This document shows, piece after piece, positions 29,289-37,783 of a DNA stretch of 64,000 nucleotides. The stretch is from Labilithrix sp. Its GTDB lineage: Bacteria; Myxococcota_A; Polyangia; Polyangiales; Polyangiaceae. A program made the position numbers and the translations under genes. The stretch covers positions 106,855-170,854 of the forward strand of contig JAHBWE010000023.1 of the NCBI GenBank assembly GCA_019637155.1, written 5' to 3'. How positions within the stretch are numbered: position 1 is the stretch's first letter; the number at the start of each line of letters is the position of its first letter. The notes under the pieces are model-generated. The model worked only from the letters and a program-made list of their open reading frames with translations. It had not been told where the DNA came from and did not search any database.

Positions 29289-29879
29289 TTAGCGATAGAT
29301 GATGGGCGCGCGAGCGGGGATTGCGGCGGCGGGGGATGGGGAGGCGTACGACGAAGGCGGCGGTTGCGCGGCGCTTGGTGTTGGGGATGACTGGCCCTGG
29401 TACGGAGTGGTGGGGTGGGGCGTGTAGGACGGGGCGTAGCCGTAGCGGGGGGCGCGGTAGCCGTAGCCGCCGCGCGGGAGGCCGTAGTACGGCTCGTGAT
29501 GGGCGTGTGGTGGGAGCAGCGCGTCGGGGGCGTTCCAGGGGCCGCCACGCGAGGGCGTTTGTGTGAGCGGCGCGTCGCCGATGAAGCCGAGCGACTTGGT
29601 GCGGCGGATGGGCTGGCCCGGCGCCTCGTCCGGCAGGACGATCTGGGCCTCCGCGTCGTAGGTCGCGTCCTCGGGCACGGTGACCTTGCTGCCTGGCGGC
29701 GCGGTGATGTGGAGCCCGTCGTCCGAGCAGCCGCACCGCACCGTCCGCGAGGTCGCCCGCGACGGCGGCGCGATCCGGTTCACGGTCTCCGCCCGCACCA
29801 CCTCGCCTGGATCAGCAGCCTCCTTGTCGGCACACCCGACCGCGAAAACCACGAGCGGGGCCAGCAGCAGAGCGCGCAT
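29289..29879 (-). CDS. Tyr/Pro/Gly-rich lipoprotein
   Basis: A 196-residue lipoprotein starting at ATG 29879 (signal LLLAPLVVFAVGC, Cys ~16). Residues ~35-95 form a small strand-rich domain with CGCSDDGLHITAPPG and EAQIVLPDEAPGQP. The last ~100 residues are disordered and rich in Tyr, Pro, His and Ser (EPYYGLPRGGYGYRAPRYGY), as in surface-exposed or self-associating proteins. No family is recognised. It sits at the edge of the repeat-filled spacer. Confidence 0.6.
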   Translation of the reverse strand: MRALLLAPLVVFAVGCADKEAADPGEVVRAETVNRIAPPSRATSRTVRCGCSDDGLHITAPPGSKVTVPEDATYDAEAQIVLPDEAPGQPIRRTKSLGFIGDAPLTQTPSRGGPWNAPDALLPPHAHHEPYYGLPRGGYGYRAPRYGYAPSYTPHPTTPYQGQSSPTPSAAQPPPSSYASPSPAAAIPARAPIIYR

Positions 29880-30217
29880 CCCCGGCGCTCCGTGCAATCG
29901 CCCGGCCAGCGCGGAGCCCAGGCGCTTGCCGTGCGAACCATGCTACGCGTGAACGCCGGGACCGCCGCGCCGTCGCACCTCGCAACGCCGCCGCCGCCCC
30001 CGCGCCACGGTTTCGCGGACTTGCGGCGGCGTCGCGGGCGCATGGTGAGGACCTCCGCGAGCAAGACGACCTCGCAGCGCCCCACGTGAGGACGCCGAAG
30101 CGAAGCGACTCCGTCGTGCGGGCCCAAAAAAGAAAAACGCCATGCCAAGGACGTAGCGAGCTCGCCCGAGCCTCGTCGTCGAGCGCGGCGCAGCTGAGCG
30201 GAAGAGCGGGGCTCGTG
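29880..30217. other. Spacer of about 340 bp without a recognisable gene
   Basis: No frame on either strand shows both a plausible start and a protein-like composition. The only unusual point is an A-rich tract (CCCAAAAAAGAAAAACGCC, 30123-30141), rare in this DNA. It could be a weak intrinsic terminator or an upstream promoter element. The frameshifted gene at 30218 and the lipoprotein at 29289 are both read leftwards across or away from it. Confidence 0.4.
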
Positions 30218-30494
30218 TCAGCGGCAGGTGAAGCCGTCGGCCTTCGTGGCGCGGCGGGCGAGGATGGGCATCGCGGGGCGTGGATCGTTCGGGGCGCGGA
30301 AGAGGGTGCCGGGGCCTCGCTTCAAACGTGTAAGGTACATGCGTGTAATGCGGGCATCGAGGGCGGTGAGGCGGACGAGGAACGCGGCGCCGCAGGCTTG
30401 CTGCGCGTCGTCCGGGGCGGCGGGCGGCGGTCGAGAACTGGCCGACGCAGACCTCGTTGTCCCAGAGCTCCACCTTCGACGAGCTGCCGCTCAT
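30218..30494 (-). pseudogene. Short gene with apparent frameshift in a C-rich tract
   Basis: ATG 30494 has GGAGG 8 nt upstream and opens with protein-like sequence (KVELWDNEVCVGQFSTAA). That frame then decays into Arg/Pro-rich nonsense. Shifting by one base in the tract GCCGCCCGCCGCCCC (about 30405-30430) restores a protein-like reading: DDAQQACGAAFLVRLTALD, then MYLTRLKRG and KADGFTCR, ending at TGA 30218-30220. The joined product would be ~91 residues with two or three Cys. The shift could be a true mutation, a sequencing error in a GC homopolymer-like run or, less likely, programmed. It follows the lipoprotein at 30559 in the same direction. Confidence 0.55.
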
Positions 30495-30558
30495 GCGCTC
30501 GTGCCTCCGTGGAGGTGCAGTCGCCGTGCCTCCCGCCGCTCGCGCAGCGGTCCGCGCT

Positions 30559-31317
30559 TCAGAGCGCGTTGAGCTCGACGATCATGGGCTGGACGAGCGC
30601 CTTCATGTCCACGCCCGGATCGACCGTGAACACGTGAACGAGGACGCCGATCAGATTCGGGGCTCCGACGCAGGTGACGGAGACGGTGGTGCCGGGCCGC
30701 CCTCCGACGGCGCCGATCCGCACGCCGCCGTCGAACCATCCGCCCTGCGCCGCGGGGAAGAGGCCCTTCAGCTGCTCCGCCGCCGTCGCGAGGCACTTCG
30801 CCGCCGTGCTCGCGCGCGTGATGGAGGCGTCGTGGCTGCGGAGCTCCGGGTACGTCATCCCGTTCGGCGTCGACACCTCCACCGCCGTCTCGTTCTCGCC
30901 GAGGCTCTCGAGGCGCCGGCCGTCGACCGACGCGTCGAGCGCGAACTCGATGCCCCACGCGCCGGTCACGAGGAGCGACCCGCCGTCGAACGGGCGGCAC
31001 GTCGCGTACAGCGCCGCGCCGTCGCGCTTCGAGAAGAAGGTGTTCGGCTCGTTCGCCGCCGCCGCCGCCGAGTAGCGCCCGCCCATCTTGTCGAGCGCGG
31101 CCTTCGCGTCGTTCGCGCACTGCTGCTCGCTCACGCCCTTGCGCTCCGCGACGCGCAGGTCCCATCGATCCAGGAGCGGGAGCGCGGGCGGCGCGTCGCC
31201 GCTGTCCACGGGGCCCGCGTCACCGCCCGCATCGGCGGAGGTGGGCGGCTTGATCGACTCGCCGGGACGATCGTCGATGCAGGCCGCGAGCACGAGCATG
31301 AGAGGCGCGAAGCGCAT
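30559..31317 (-). CDS. Putative lipoprotein, Asp/Gly linker, unknown domain
   Basis: The 252-residue product has a short signal (MRFAPLMLVLAAC, Cys 13), an Asp/Gly/Pro linker (SADAGGDAGPVDSGD) common in myxobacterial lipoproteins, and a ~190-residue domain with three Cys. The domain has phrases such as TYPELRSHDASITRASTAAKCLATAAEQLKG and GTTVSVTCVGAPN, and ends LVQPMIVELNAL. No family is recognised. It is divergent from the radical SAM gene with about 56 bp between starts, and probably co-transcribed with the frameshifted small gene downstream. Confidence 0.7.
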   Translation of the reverse strand: MRFAPLMLVLAACIDDRPGESIKPPTSADAGGDAGPVDSGDAPPALPLLDRWDLRVAERKGVSEQQCANDAKAALDKMGGRYSAAAAANEPNTFFSKRDGAALYATCRPFDGGSLLVTGAWGIEFALDASVDGRRLESLGENETAVEVSTPNGMTYPELRSHDASITRASTAAKCLATAAEQLKGLFPAAQGGWFDGGVRIGAVGGRPGTTVSVTCVGAPNLIGVLVHVFTVDPGVDMKALVQPMIVELNAL

Positions 31318-31373
31318 GGCGAAGAGGGTAGCCGAAACATTCTCGGGGTGAGCGTGTCATGATGAGAGGCCCG

Positions 31374-33212
31374 ATGAAGATCGCCCTGATCTACCCGCCG
31401 CCGTGGAAGATCGCAGCCCCCGGCGAGCCGCGGTACGCGGCGGACGGGCCGCCGGAGGGCTACCGCGAGGGCGACCTCGACGCGGACTTCCACCAGACGC
31501 CGTACGGGCTCTTCGCGATCGGCGCCGAGGCGCTGCGCGCGGGGCACATGGTCAAGGTCGTCAACCTCTCGTCGTTCCCGTGGACGAAGGTCGAGGAGGT
31601 GGTCGCCGCGCTCGACGCCGACGTCTTCGGGATGTCGTGCTGGACCGCGAACCGCCGCGGCGTGCGGCTCGTCGCCGACCTCGTCAAGCAGAGGCACCCG
31701 CGCGCGACCGTCGTCGTCGGCGGCCCCCACGCCACGCCGCTCGGCCCCGAGCTGCTCTCGCACTTCGAGAGCGTCGACCTCGTGTGCACCGGCGAGAGCG
31801 ACGTCACCTTCCTCGAGATCGTCCGCCGCCTCGAGCGCGGCGAGCCGCTCACGAAGATCGCCGGCACGGTGTACCGCGACGGCGGGGAGGTCGTGACCGC
31901 GCCGGAGCGCAAGAACGTCGCCGACCTCGACGCGCTCGCGTCGCCGCATCACTTCTTCGACACGCACATCTTGATGACGTCGCGCGGCTGCCCGTGGGCC
32001 TGCACCTTCTGCGGCGCGGAGACGTCGTGGGGTCGCGGCTTCCGCGCGAACTCGATCGACTACGTGCTCGACGCGATGGAGAGCGTCAGCAAGCGGCTGC
32101 CGGTGAAGATGATCCAGATCAAGGACGACACCTTCACGACGAACAAGAAGCGAGTCCTTGCATTGTGCAAGAAGATGCAGGAGCGGAAGCTCGGCTTCTT
32201 CTGGAGCTGCGATACGCGCGTCGATCTCCTCTCCGACGAGCTCCTCCGCGAGATGCGGCTCGCGGGGTGCCAGCGCCTCTCGCTCGGCGTCGAGAGCGGC
32301 TCGCAGCGCATCCTCGACCTCATCGACAAGAAGATCACGCCGAAGGAGATCCTCGCGTCGACGTTGCTCGCGAAAAAATACGGGATCAAGGTCCGCTACT
32401 ACATGATGCTCGGCAACCGCGGCGAGACGCGGGAGACGTTCGCGGAGACGCTCGCCTTCCTCGACGAGGCGGCGCCGCACGAGTACGTGTTCTCGTGCCT
32501 CTCGGTGTACCCCGGCACGCGCGACTTCCACGACGCGGAGAAGGCGGGCTGGCTCGATCGCGAGCAATATTTCAGCGGCGACTTCCAGGAGCTGAAGACG
32601 CCGTTCGACGCGTCCGACGAGGACGTCGCGTGGATGAACGAGTGGTTCTTCGCGAACAAGGGGCTCCGCGTCGGCTTCCGGGACGGCGTCGCCGAGTACC
32701 GCGCCATCCTCGAGCGCCTCGGCGACTACCACGCCGCGCACATGGACCTCGGCGCCGCGCTCTACCACGAGGGCGATCTCGAAGGGGCGGAGCGCCACGT
32801 GCGGCGCGCGCTCGAGCTCGGCTATCCGTGCCCCGGCCTCGCGTACAACCACCTCGCGTGTTTCGCGAAGGCGCGCGGCGACCTCGACGCGATGATGGAC
32901 CTCTTCACGACCGCGGCGAAGACCGACCCGCAGCACTGGACCCTGATCCAGAACGTGAACCGCGCGCGCGCGTGGTTCAAGGAGAGCGGCCCCGCGCGCG
33001 GGTTGCCGCTCGAGCTCGACGTCCGCCACGACTTCCAGCTCCTCGAGCGCACCGCGCAGCCCACCCTCCCGGGCCCGCTGCCGGAGGACTTCGCGGTGTG
33101 GAAGGAGACGCCGCTCAAGGGCGACGCCGCTCCGCGCTGGCTCAAGACGCCGGAGCAGGAGGGGAGCGGCAAGGGTATGGGCAAGAAGCGGCTCGACGTG
33201 GTGCGCGATTGA
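31374..33212 (+). CDS. B12-binding-type radical SAM protein with C-terminal TPR
   Basis: A 612-residue enzyme of the BchE/Elp3-like class. Residues ~1-165 are a cobalamin-binding-like Rossmann domain (VVVGGPHATPL near 113-123), but no DxHxxG motif is clear, so B12 binding is uncertain. The radical SAM core follows with the cluster motif RGCPWACTFCGA (C206, C210, C213), then IKDDTFT and LSLGVESGSQRIL. From about residue 440 helical TPR-like repeats appear (YHAAHMDLGAALYHEGDLEGAERHVRRALELG). The start at ATG 31374 is favoured by GAGAGG 4 nt upstream; ATG 31359 is possible. The substrate is unknown. It is convergent with the TolC gene. Confidence 0.88.
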   Translation: MKIALIYPPPWKIAAPGEPRYAADGPPEGYREGDLDADFHQTPYGLFAIGAEALRAGHMVKVVNLSSFPWTKVEEVVAALDADVFGMSCWTANRRGVRLVADLVKQRHPRATVVVGGPHATPLGPELLSHFESVDLVCTGESDVTFLEIVRRLERGEPLTKIAGTVYRDGGEVVTAPERKNVADLDALASPHHFFDTHILMTSRGCPWACTFCGAETSWGRGFRANSIDYVLDAMESVSKRLPVKMIQIKDDTFTTNKKRVLALCKKMQERKLGFFWSCDTRVDLLSDELLREMRLAGCQRLSLGVESGSQRILDLIDKKITPKEILASTLLAKKYGIKVRYYMMLGNRGETRETFAETLAFLDEAAPHEYVFSCLSVYPGTRDFHDAEKAGWLDREQYFSGDFQELKTPFDASDEDVAWMNEWFFANKGLRVGFRDGVAEYRAILERLGDYHAAHMDLGAALYHEGDLEGAERHVRRALELGYPCPGLAYNHLACFAKARGDLDAMMDLFTTAAKTDPQHWTLIQNVNRARAWFKESGPARGLPLELDVRHDFQLLERTAQPTLPGPLPEDFAVWKETPLKGDAAPRWLKTPEQEGSGKGMGKKRLDVVRD

Positions 33213-33218
33213 GCAGGC

Positions 33219-34814
33219 TCAGGGACCGCCGCTCTTCACGTCGCGGCCGAGCGCGTGGTCGAGGCGGATGCGGGCGAGGCGCGCGTCCACCTTCGCGTTG
33301 AGGTGCTCGAAGCGGGACTGCGCGAGCGCGGTCTCCGCGTCGATGAGCGTGGTCGAGGTGCCGCGGCCCGCGTTGAACAGCTCGCGCGCGACGCGGTAGG
33401 CCTCCTCCGCGCTCTCGAGCTGGCGCGTCGTGGTCGTCACCGCGACGTCGGCCTCGAGGACCTCCTGGTACGTCTGCGCGACCTCGATCTCGATGCCGTC
33501 GCGCACGGTCTGCTTCTGCGCGTCGAGCGCGTTCGCGCGGGCGATCGCGTCGCCCTCGGCGGGGCCGGCGGTGAGGACGTCGTTCGGCGACCAGGTGATC
33601 TGCGCGCCCGCGGTCCAGGTCGGGAACCACTCGTCGCGCTGCGGGAAGCGGCGCTGGTTCGGGTTCGCGTACGTCACGTCGCCGAAGGCGGAGAGGGAAG
33701 GGTACTTGCCGCGATCGGCGACCTTCGCGAGGCGCCGCGCGGCCTCGGCGTTCTTGTCGAGGCTCTTCAGCTCGGGGCGCGCGCCGTGCGCTTCGCTCAC
33801 GAGCATCTTGAGGTCCTGCGGCGCCGCCGGCACCGGGCTGTCGAGGCTCTCGCCGGGCACGAGCGTCTCGTCCTCCTTCGCGTGCGTCGCGACGCGGACC
33901 TGGCGCTCGGTGATGAGCGCGCCGTTCTTGCCGCGCTCGACCGCGAGCTCCGCGGCGGCGACCTGCGTCTCCGCGCGGAGGACGTCGGCCTTCGACGCGT
34001 TGCCGACCTTGAACTGGTTCTCCGCGTCCTTGAGGTGCGCCTTCGCGACCGCGAGCGACTGCTCCGCGACGACGGCGGCGCTGCGGGCGCGGAGCCACGT
34101 GTAATATGCAATCTTTCCGTCGGAGTACGACTTCGCGCGCGCGGTCGCGACGTCGTGGCGGGCGGCCTCCTCCTGCTTCAGCGCGGCGGTGTAGCCCTCG
34201 TTGATCTTGAGGAAGTAGTCGCTGATCGGGACCGAGATGGTGGCCTGCGCGACCCAGTTGTCGAGGATCATCGGGAACCTGATCCCGTTGAACGACGGCG
34301 GCAAGAACCCGCTCAAGCGCGTGTATCGGCCGAGGAGGCCGACGCGCGGGACGAAGTTGTTCCGCTGGCCGTCCGCGCGCGCCTCCGCGGCCTGCGCGTT
34401 GTCCGCCGCGGCCTTCGCCTGGTAGCTCGTCGCGGCCGCGCGCTGCGCGACCTGATCGGCGGTGATGCCGCCGGCGACGGTCGTGCTGAGGTCGGGGACG
34501 CCGCTCGTCGCGCCTTGCTGGGTCACAGTGTCGCGCGGGGCTCCGGGCGCCATCGTCGGCGGCGGGGGCGAGTAGCCGGGCTGCGCCGGCGTCACGGTCG
34601 GCGCGGGGGCGGGCCCCGCGGTCGGCGGCGCGGGGGCGGGCGGCGGCGTGTACGTCGGGACCGGCGCCTGCGTCTGCGGGATCGTGTACGGCGTCGTTCC
34701 CGCGTTCTGGTTGTTCGGGTTCTGCTGCGCGGCGGCGGTCGCCGCGGTGAGCGAGCTGCCGAGGGCGAGCGCGCACGCCGCGTACGACGCGGGGCGCGTT
34801 CCAAAGCTACGCAT
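33219..34814 (-). CDS. TolC-family outer-membrane efflux channel
   Basis: The 531-residue product has a signal peptide (AACALALGSSLTAATAAAQ) and a Pro-rich linker (~residues 35-95: PPPAPAPPTAGPAPAP). The two-fold repeated coiled-coil barrel of TolC proteins follows. The repeat marks are visible as long Ala/Glu/Gln helices (KAHLKDAENQFKVGNASKADVLRAETQVAAAE and YRVARELFNAGRGTSTTLIDAETALAQSR), one in each half, with Asn-Ala-Gly turns. It would form the trimeric exit duct for efflux or type I export. AAAGGA lies in front of ATG 34814. No adaptor or pump is adjacent; possible partners are the RND genes at 1-3601. Confidence 0.9.
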   Translation of the reverse strand: MRSFGTRPASYAACALALGSSLTAATAAAQQNPNNQNAGTTPYTIPQTQAPVPTYTPPPAPAPPTAGPAPAPTVTPAQPGYSPPPPTMAPGAPRDTVTQQGATSGVPDLSTTVAGGITADQVAQRAAATSYQAKAAADNAQAAEARADGQRNNFVPRVGLLGRYTRLSGFLPPSFNGIRFPMILDNWVAQATISVPISDYFLKINEGYTAALKQEEAARHDVATARAKSYSDGKIAYYTWLRARSAAVVAEQSLAVAKAHLKDAENQFKVGNASKADVLRAETQVAAAELAVERGKNGALITERQVRVATHAKEDETLVPGESLDSPVPAAPQDLKMLVSEAHGARPELKSLDKNAEAARRLAKVADRGKYPSLSAFGDVTYANPNQRRFPQRDEWFPTWTAGAQITWSPNDVLTAGPAEGDAIARANALDAQKQTVRDGIEIEVAQTYQEVLEADVAVTTTTRQLESAEEAYRVARELFNAGRGTSTTLIDAETALAQSRFEHLNAKVDARLARIRLDHALGRDVKSGGP

Positions 34815-34932
34815 GGGAGTCCTTTCTCGCGGGCTCTTCGATGCCGTTCGAGGGTCGGTCGTCACGGCGGCGTTTCTACTTCGCTTCTTCACAAAAACCT
34901 GGACGAAAATGCGCGGCTTCTAGAAGGATTCT

Positions 34933-35778
34933 GTGCACGCGATGGCATTCCAGCGGCCGGCGAGGGGCCAAACCTCGACGTATGGGACCCGCTGGGGACT
35001 GCGGCGTCTGCTGCTCTTGATGTCGGGGCCCGGCATCCCGTTGCTCTTCGCGCTGCTGCTCGGGTGTCCGCCGCCGTATCAGCCGAAGAAGCTGGAGATG
35101 GAATCGATCGGCACGACGAAGGACGTGCCGACCACGACCCTGGACGATCCCGGCGACGGCGGCGTCGTCGCGCCGAACAGCGGCACGCCGTCGCCGGGCA
35201 GCAGCGGAGGCGTCAACACGCTCTGCAGCGGCTCCGAGTTCGAGGACCTCGCCGACGCGCTTCGTTCCTGCGAGGTGCCGATGCCGAAGGCGTCCGAGGT
35301 CGGGTCGATGAGGGACAAGGTCGAGGTGAAGGTGACCGCGAGCACGTCGACGACGTCGCCGGGCGGTCGGATCGATCTCCAGATCACGCTGCGGAACAAG
35401 TCGTCGAGCGATCCGGTCACGGTCTACTTCACCGGCGACCCGTACCCGCGGTTCGACGTCGAGGCGACGGACTCGCGGGGCCGGCGCGCCGATCTCCCCG
35501 ACAAGCGCTGGCCCGGCTATCCGAAGGGCATGAAGCCCGAGGCCCGGGAGACGAAGGCGTCGCGCGTGACGCTCGACAAGAACGGCACCGCGAAGGTGAA
35601 GATCTCGTGGGACGCGGTGAGGACGAAGTGGGCGCCCGACAAGGCGAGGAGCTGGGAGGGTCGCGGCTACCCCCGCGTCCCGTCGGGGCCGCTCCCGAAG
35701 GGGAAGTACTCGCTGAAGCTCATCCTCCCGATCTTCGGGGACGTCGAGGTGCCGAAGGTCCCGGTCGAGGTCTCGTGA
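34933..35778 (+). CDS. Putative lipoprotein with a strand-rich domain
   Basis: The ~281-residue product carries an internal-looking lipoprotein signal (RRLLLLMSGPGIPLLFALLLGC, Cys ~44). GTG 34933 has AGAAGGA 4 nt upstream; ATG 35020 would give a shorter signal without positive residues, so the longer form is kept. After a Gly/Ser/Pro linker, residues ~105-281 are beta-rich (KVEVKVTASTSTTSPGGRIDLQITLRNKSS, then GKYSLKLILPIFGDVEVPKVPVEVS), resembling an Ig-like or transglutaminase-associated sandwich. No enzyme motif is seen. It is divergent from the TolC gene. Confidence 0.65.
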   Translation: MHAMAFQRPARGQTSTYGTRWGLRRLLLLMSGPGIPLLFALLLGCPPPYQPKKLEMESIGTTKDVPTTTLDDPGDGGVVAPNSGTPSPGSSGGVNTLCSGSEFEDLADALRSCEVPMPKASEVGSMRDKVEVKVTASTSTTSPGGRIDLQITLRNKSSSDPVTVYFTGDPYPRFDVEATDSRGRRADLPDKRWPGYPKGMKPEARETKASRVTLDKNGTAKVKISWDAVRTKWAPDKARSWEGRGYPRVPSGPLPKGKYSLKLILPIFGDVEVPKVPVEVS

Positions 35779-35885
35779 CGCTGGATCGTGCGTTACGCAC
35801 AAGGTGGGTAAACCCACGTGCTGCCGGCCGACCGCTGGAAAATGAAACAACTTCGTTTTCGCGTGCTTACGTCGGGGACGTTGCG

Positions 35886-35916
35886 CAGTAGGCAGCTCAC
35901 CTACATTGGCCTACTG
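35886..35916. promoter_or_regulatory. Putative operator resembling the 23342 site
   Basis: This AT-richer stretch 18-49 bp before the second caspase-like gene holds a 7-bp inverted repeat, CAGTAGG (35886-35892) and CCTACTG (35910-35916). An extra half-site CCTACAT (35900-35906) lies inside. CCTACAT is exactly the half-site of the palindrome upstream of the first caspase-like gene (23342-23361). Shared half-sites before two similarly built genes suggest common regulation. Confidence 0.4.
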
Positions 35917-35934
35917 GTTGCTCTCGGACCGAAC

Positions 35935-37251
35935 ATGCTCCGTCGGTCCCTCTTCGCGTCGCTCTTCTTCGTCGGCTCTCTCTCGTTCGGCGCGGGCTGC
36001 TCCGGCAGCGAGGCGGGCGACACGCCCGAGAACAAGGACGACGACTTCGCGTCGGACCAGGCGACGCTCCTCGACTTCGAGTTCGACGGGGCGCTCACGA
36101 CCGACTTCTCGTGGAACGACGAGACCACGATCCAGTCGCAGCTCCTCTACACGGTGGGCCACCTGAACTGGGACAACTCGGTCGGCCGCCTCGACGCCCT
36201 CGAGCTGACGAACATCCAGAAGAAGAGCCTCGGTGGCGACAAGATCGAGATCTCCTACCACGCGAAGCTCCCGGTCGCGTGGGGCAGCAAGACGAACCTC
36301 CCGAAGACCTACGAGCTGAAGCTCCCGAAGGACGTGAGCCACGAAGGGCTCGAGGCGTTCGTCGACGCGCACAAGGACCGCTGCGTCGACCGCGGCGCGC
36401 ACGACCTCGACGCCGGCAGCATGTGGTACTACTACCGTCCGCAATCGGGCGGTTGCACGTTCCAGAGCGGCGAGCTCTCGACGCCGACGGCGAAGGTCAC
36501 CGTCTCGAAGCTCAACACGAAGGACAAGTACCCCGAGTACCACGAGGTCTGGAAGGACGACCGCCTCGAGGTGGTGGCGATCTTCGGCAAGTACGAGGCG
36601 ACGGGCGGCGCGTGGGACGCGGGCGTCCAGGCCTTCAACGGCTTCGCGCAGAAGATGAAGGAGACGCTCGGCCCGAACAAGCTGAAGACGACGCCGGCGA
36701 ACGTGGGCGATCGACCGGCGCCGGAGACGAAGGACATCACGTTCGAGGCGACGCTCCCCGACGGCAAGCAGGTGAAGGTCACCGCGCTGATGGTCGACGC
36801 GATCACGAGCGTGTGGGACGGCTTCGACGAGCGCTACGAGGAGGTCGCCGGCAGCGCGGACGTCATCGCGTACAACGGCCACGCGGGCCTGGGCCAGAAC
36901 GTCCGCGCGCTCGCGCGGATGGGCAAGTGGCAGAAGCAGAAGTACCAGATCTTCTTCATGAACGGCTGCGACACGTTCGCGTACGTCGACGGCTCCCTCG
37001 CGGAGACGCGCGCCGCGATCAACAGCGACGACCCGAACGGCACGAAGTACATGGAGTTCGTGACGAACGCGATGCCGAGCTTCTTCCACTCGATGGCGGA
37101 GGCGAGCACGACCATCATCACGAGCCTCCTCGACTACCGTTCGCCGAAGACCTACGAGCAGATGTTCAAGGGCATCGACCGCGCCGAGGTCGTCCTCGTC
37201 ACGGGCGAGGAGGACAACGTCTTCAAGCCAGGCATGAAGATCGGCCGCTGA
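35935..37251 (+). CDS. Putative caspase-like (clan CD) lipoprotein 2
   Basis: A 438-residue lipoprotein starting at ATG 35935 (signal SLFASLFFVGSLSFGAGC, Cys ~20), with an Asp/Glu-rich linker. The N-terminal ~230 residues are strand-rich. Near residue 310 a block reads SADVIAYNGHAGLGQNVRAL; about 30 residues on comes QIFFMNGCDTFAYVDG. The strand-His-Gly and strand-Cys pair has the order and spacing of clan CD peptidase dyads. It is followed by a segment (SPKTYEQMFKGIDRAEVVLVTGEEDN) like the end of such folds. The start ATG and lipobox exclude longer upstream starts. Activity is inferred, not shown. Confidence 0.62.
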   Translation: MLRRSLFASLFFVGSLSFGAGCSGSEAGDTPENKDDDFASDQATLLDFEFDGALTTDFSWNDETTIQSQLLYTVGHLNWDNSVGRLDALELTNIQKKSLGGDKIEISYHAKLPVAWGSKTNLPKTYELKLPKDVSHEGLEAFVDAHKDRCVDRGAHDLDAGSMWYYYRPQSGGCTFQSGELSTPTAKVTVSKLNTKDKYPEYHEVWKDDRLEVVAIFGKYEATGGAWDAGVQAFNGFAQKMKETLGPNKLKTTPANVGDRPAPETKDITFEATLPDGKQVKVTALMVDAITSVWDGFDERYEEVAGSADVIAYNGHAGLGQNVRALARMGKWQKQKYQIFFMNGCDTFAYVDGSLAETRAAINSDDPNGTKYMEFVTNAMPSFFHSMAEASTTIITSLLDYRSPKTYEQMFKGIDRAEVVLVTGEEDNVFKPGMKIGR

Positions 37252-37258
37252 CGCGCCG

Positions 37259-37291
37259 ACGGCCGCACGCTCCGGAGGGAGCGGCGGCCGT
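37259..37291. terminator. Strong bidirectional hairpin between convergent genes
   Basis: A 33-bp sequence can form a 14-bp stem: ACGGCCGC pairs with GCGGCCGT and CGCTCC with GGAGCG, with one bulged A and a GGAG loop. It lies 8 bp after the stop of the caspase-like gene and 33 bp before the stop of the convergent gene. No U-tract follows, so it is a hairpin-type barrier of the kind common in GC-rich genomes. Confidence 0.6.
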
Positions 37292-37323
37292 TCGTACGTC
37301 AGGCCAAGGAAGCGAGGGCGCGC

Positions 37324-37692
37324 TCACTTCTTCTTGTGGTGCTTGCCCTTACCGTGCCCGCCGGCGCGAAGCTCCTTCGAGATCTGCCGTACGGCCTTGG
37401 CCTCGTCTTTCGTGACGGTCCCATCCGCCGTCGCCTTGGCGACCTCGGCGTTGACCTTGGCGACCCCGGCATCGAACTTGGCGCGAAGCGCCTTCGCGTC
37501 GTCCGCCGACAGCTTCGACGCCCGCTTCTCCATCCGTTCCCGCGCCTTCGCCTGCCGCGCCGTCACCTTCTGCTGAAACGCCGCCGCCGGCATCGGAAAG
37601 CTCGCCCCACCTTTGTGCTCCCCCGCCATCGCCGGCGCCGCCGCAAGGAGGGTAGAGATCGCAAGAACCGCAGCCGTGATCGTGGAACGCAT
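37324..37692 (-). CDS. Small secreted Lys/Ala-rich helical protein
   Basis: A ~122-residue product with a cleavable signal (ITAAVLAISTLLAAAPAMA, cleavage before GEH). A charged helix follows (KVTARQAKARERMEKRASKLSADDAKALRAKF and EVAKATADGTVTKDEAKAVRQI) and a His/Lys tail (GHGKGKHHKKK). It resembles small periplasmic Spy/CpxP-like or metal-binding helical proteins, but no family motif is clear. ATG 37692 is preferred because AGGA lies 5 nt upstream; ATG 37698 is possible. The His/Lys tail could bind metal. Confidence 0.65.
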   Translation of the reverse strand: MRSTITAAVLAISTLLAAAPAMAGEHKGGASFPMPAAAFQQKVTARQAKARERMEKRASKLSADDAKALRAKFDAGVAKVNAEVAKATADGTVTKDEAKAVRQISKELRAGGHGKGKHHKKK

Positions 37693-37783
37693 CGTCATCC
37701 TGTTCTTTCTGTCGAGGAAGTGGGGGCCCGTCCTGTCAGGCCTGGGAAGATAGACGGCCCTCCCAATCGCTCGATAGGTCGGT

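Noticed and set aside
30123..30141. A-rich tract as an intrinsic terminator
   Set aside because: No stable GC hairpin sits at the right distance on either strand, so it is only noted as unusual composition.
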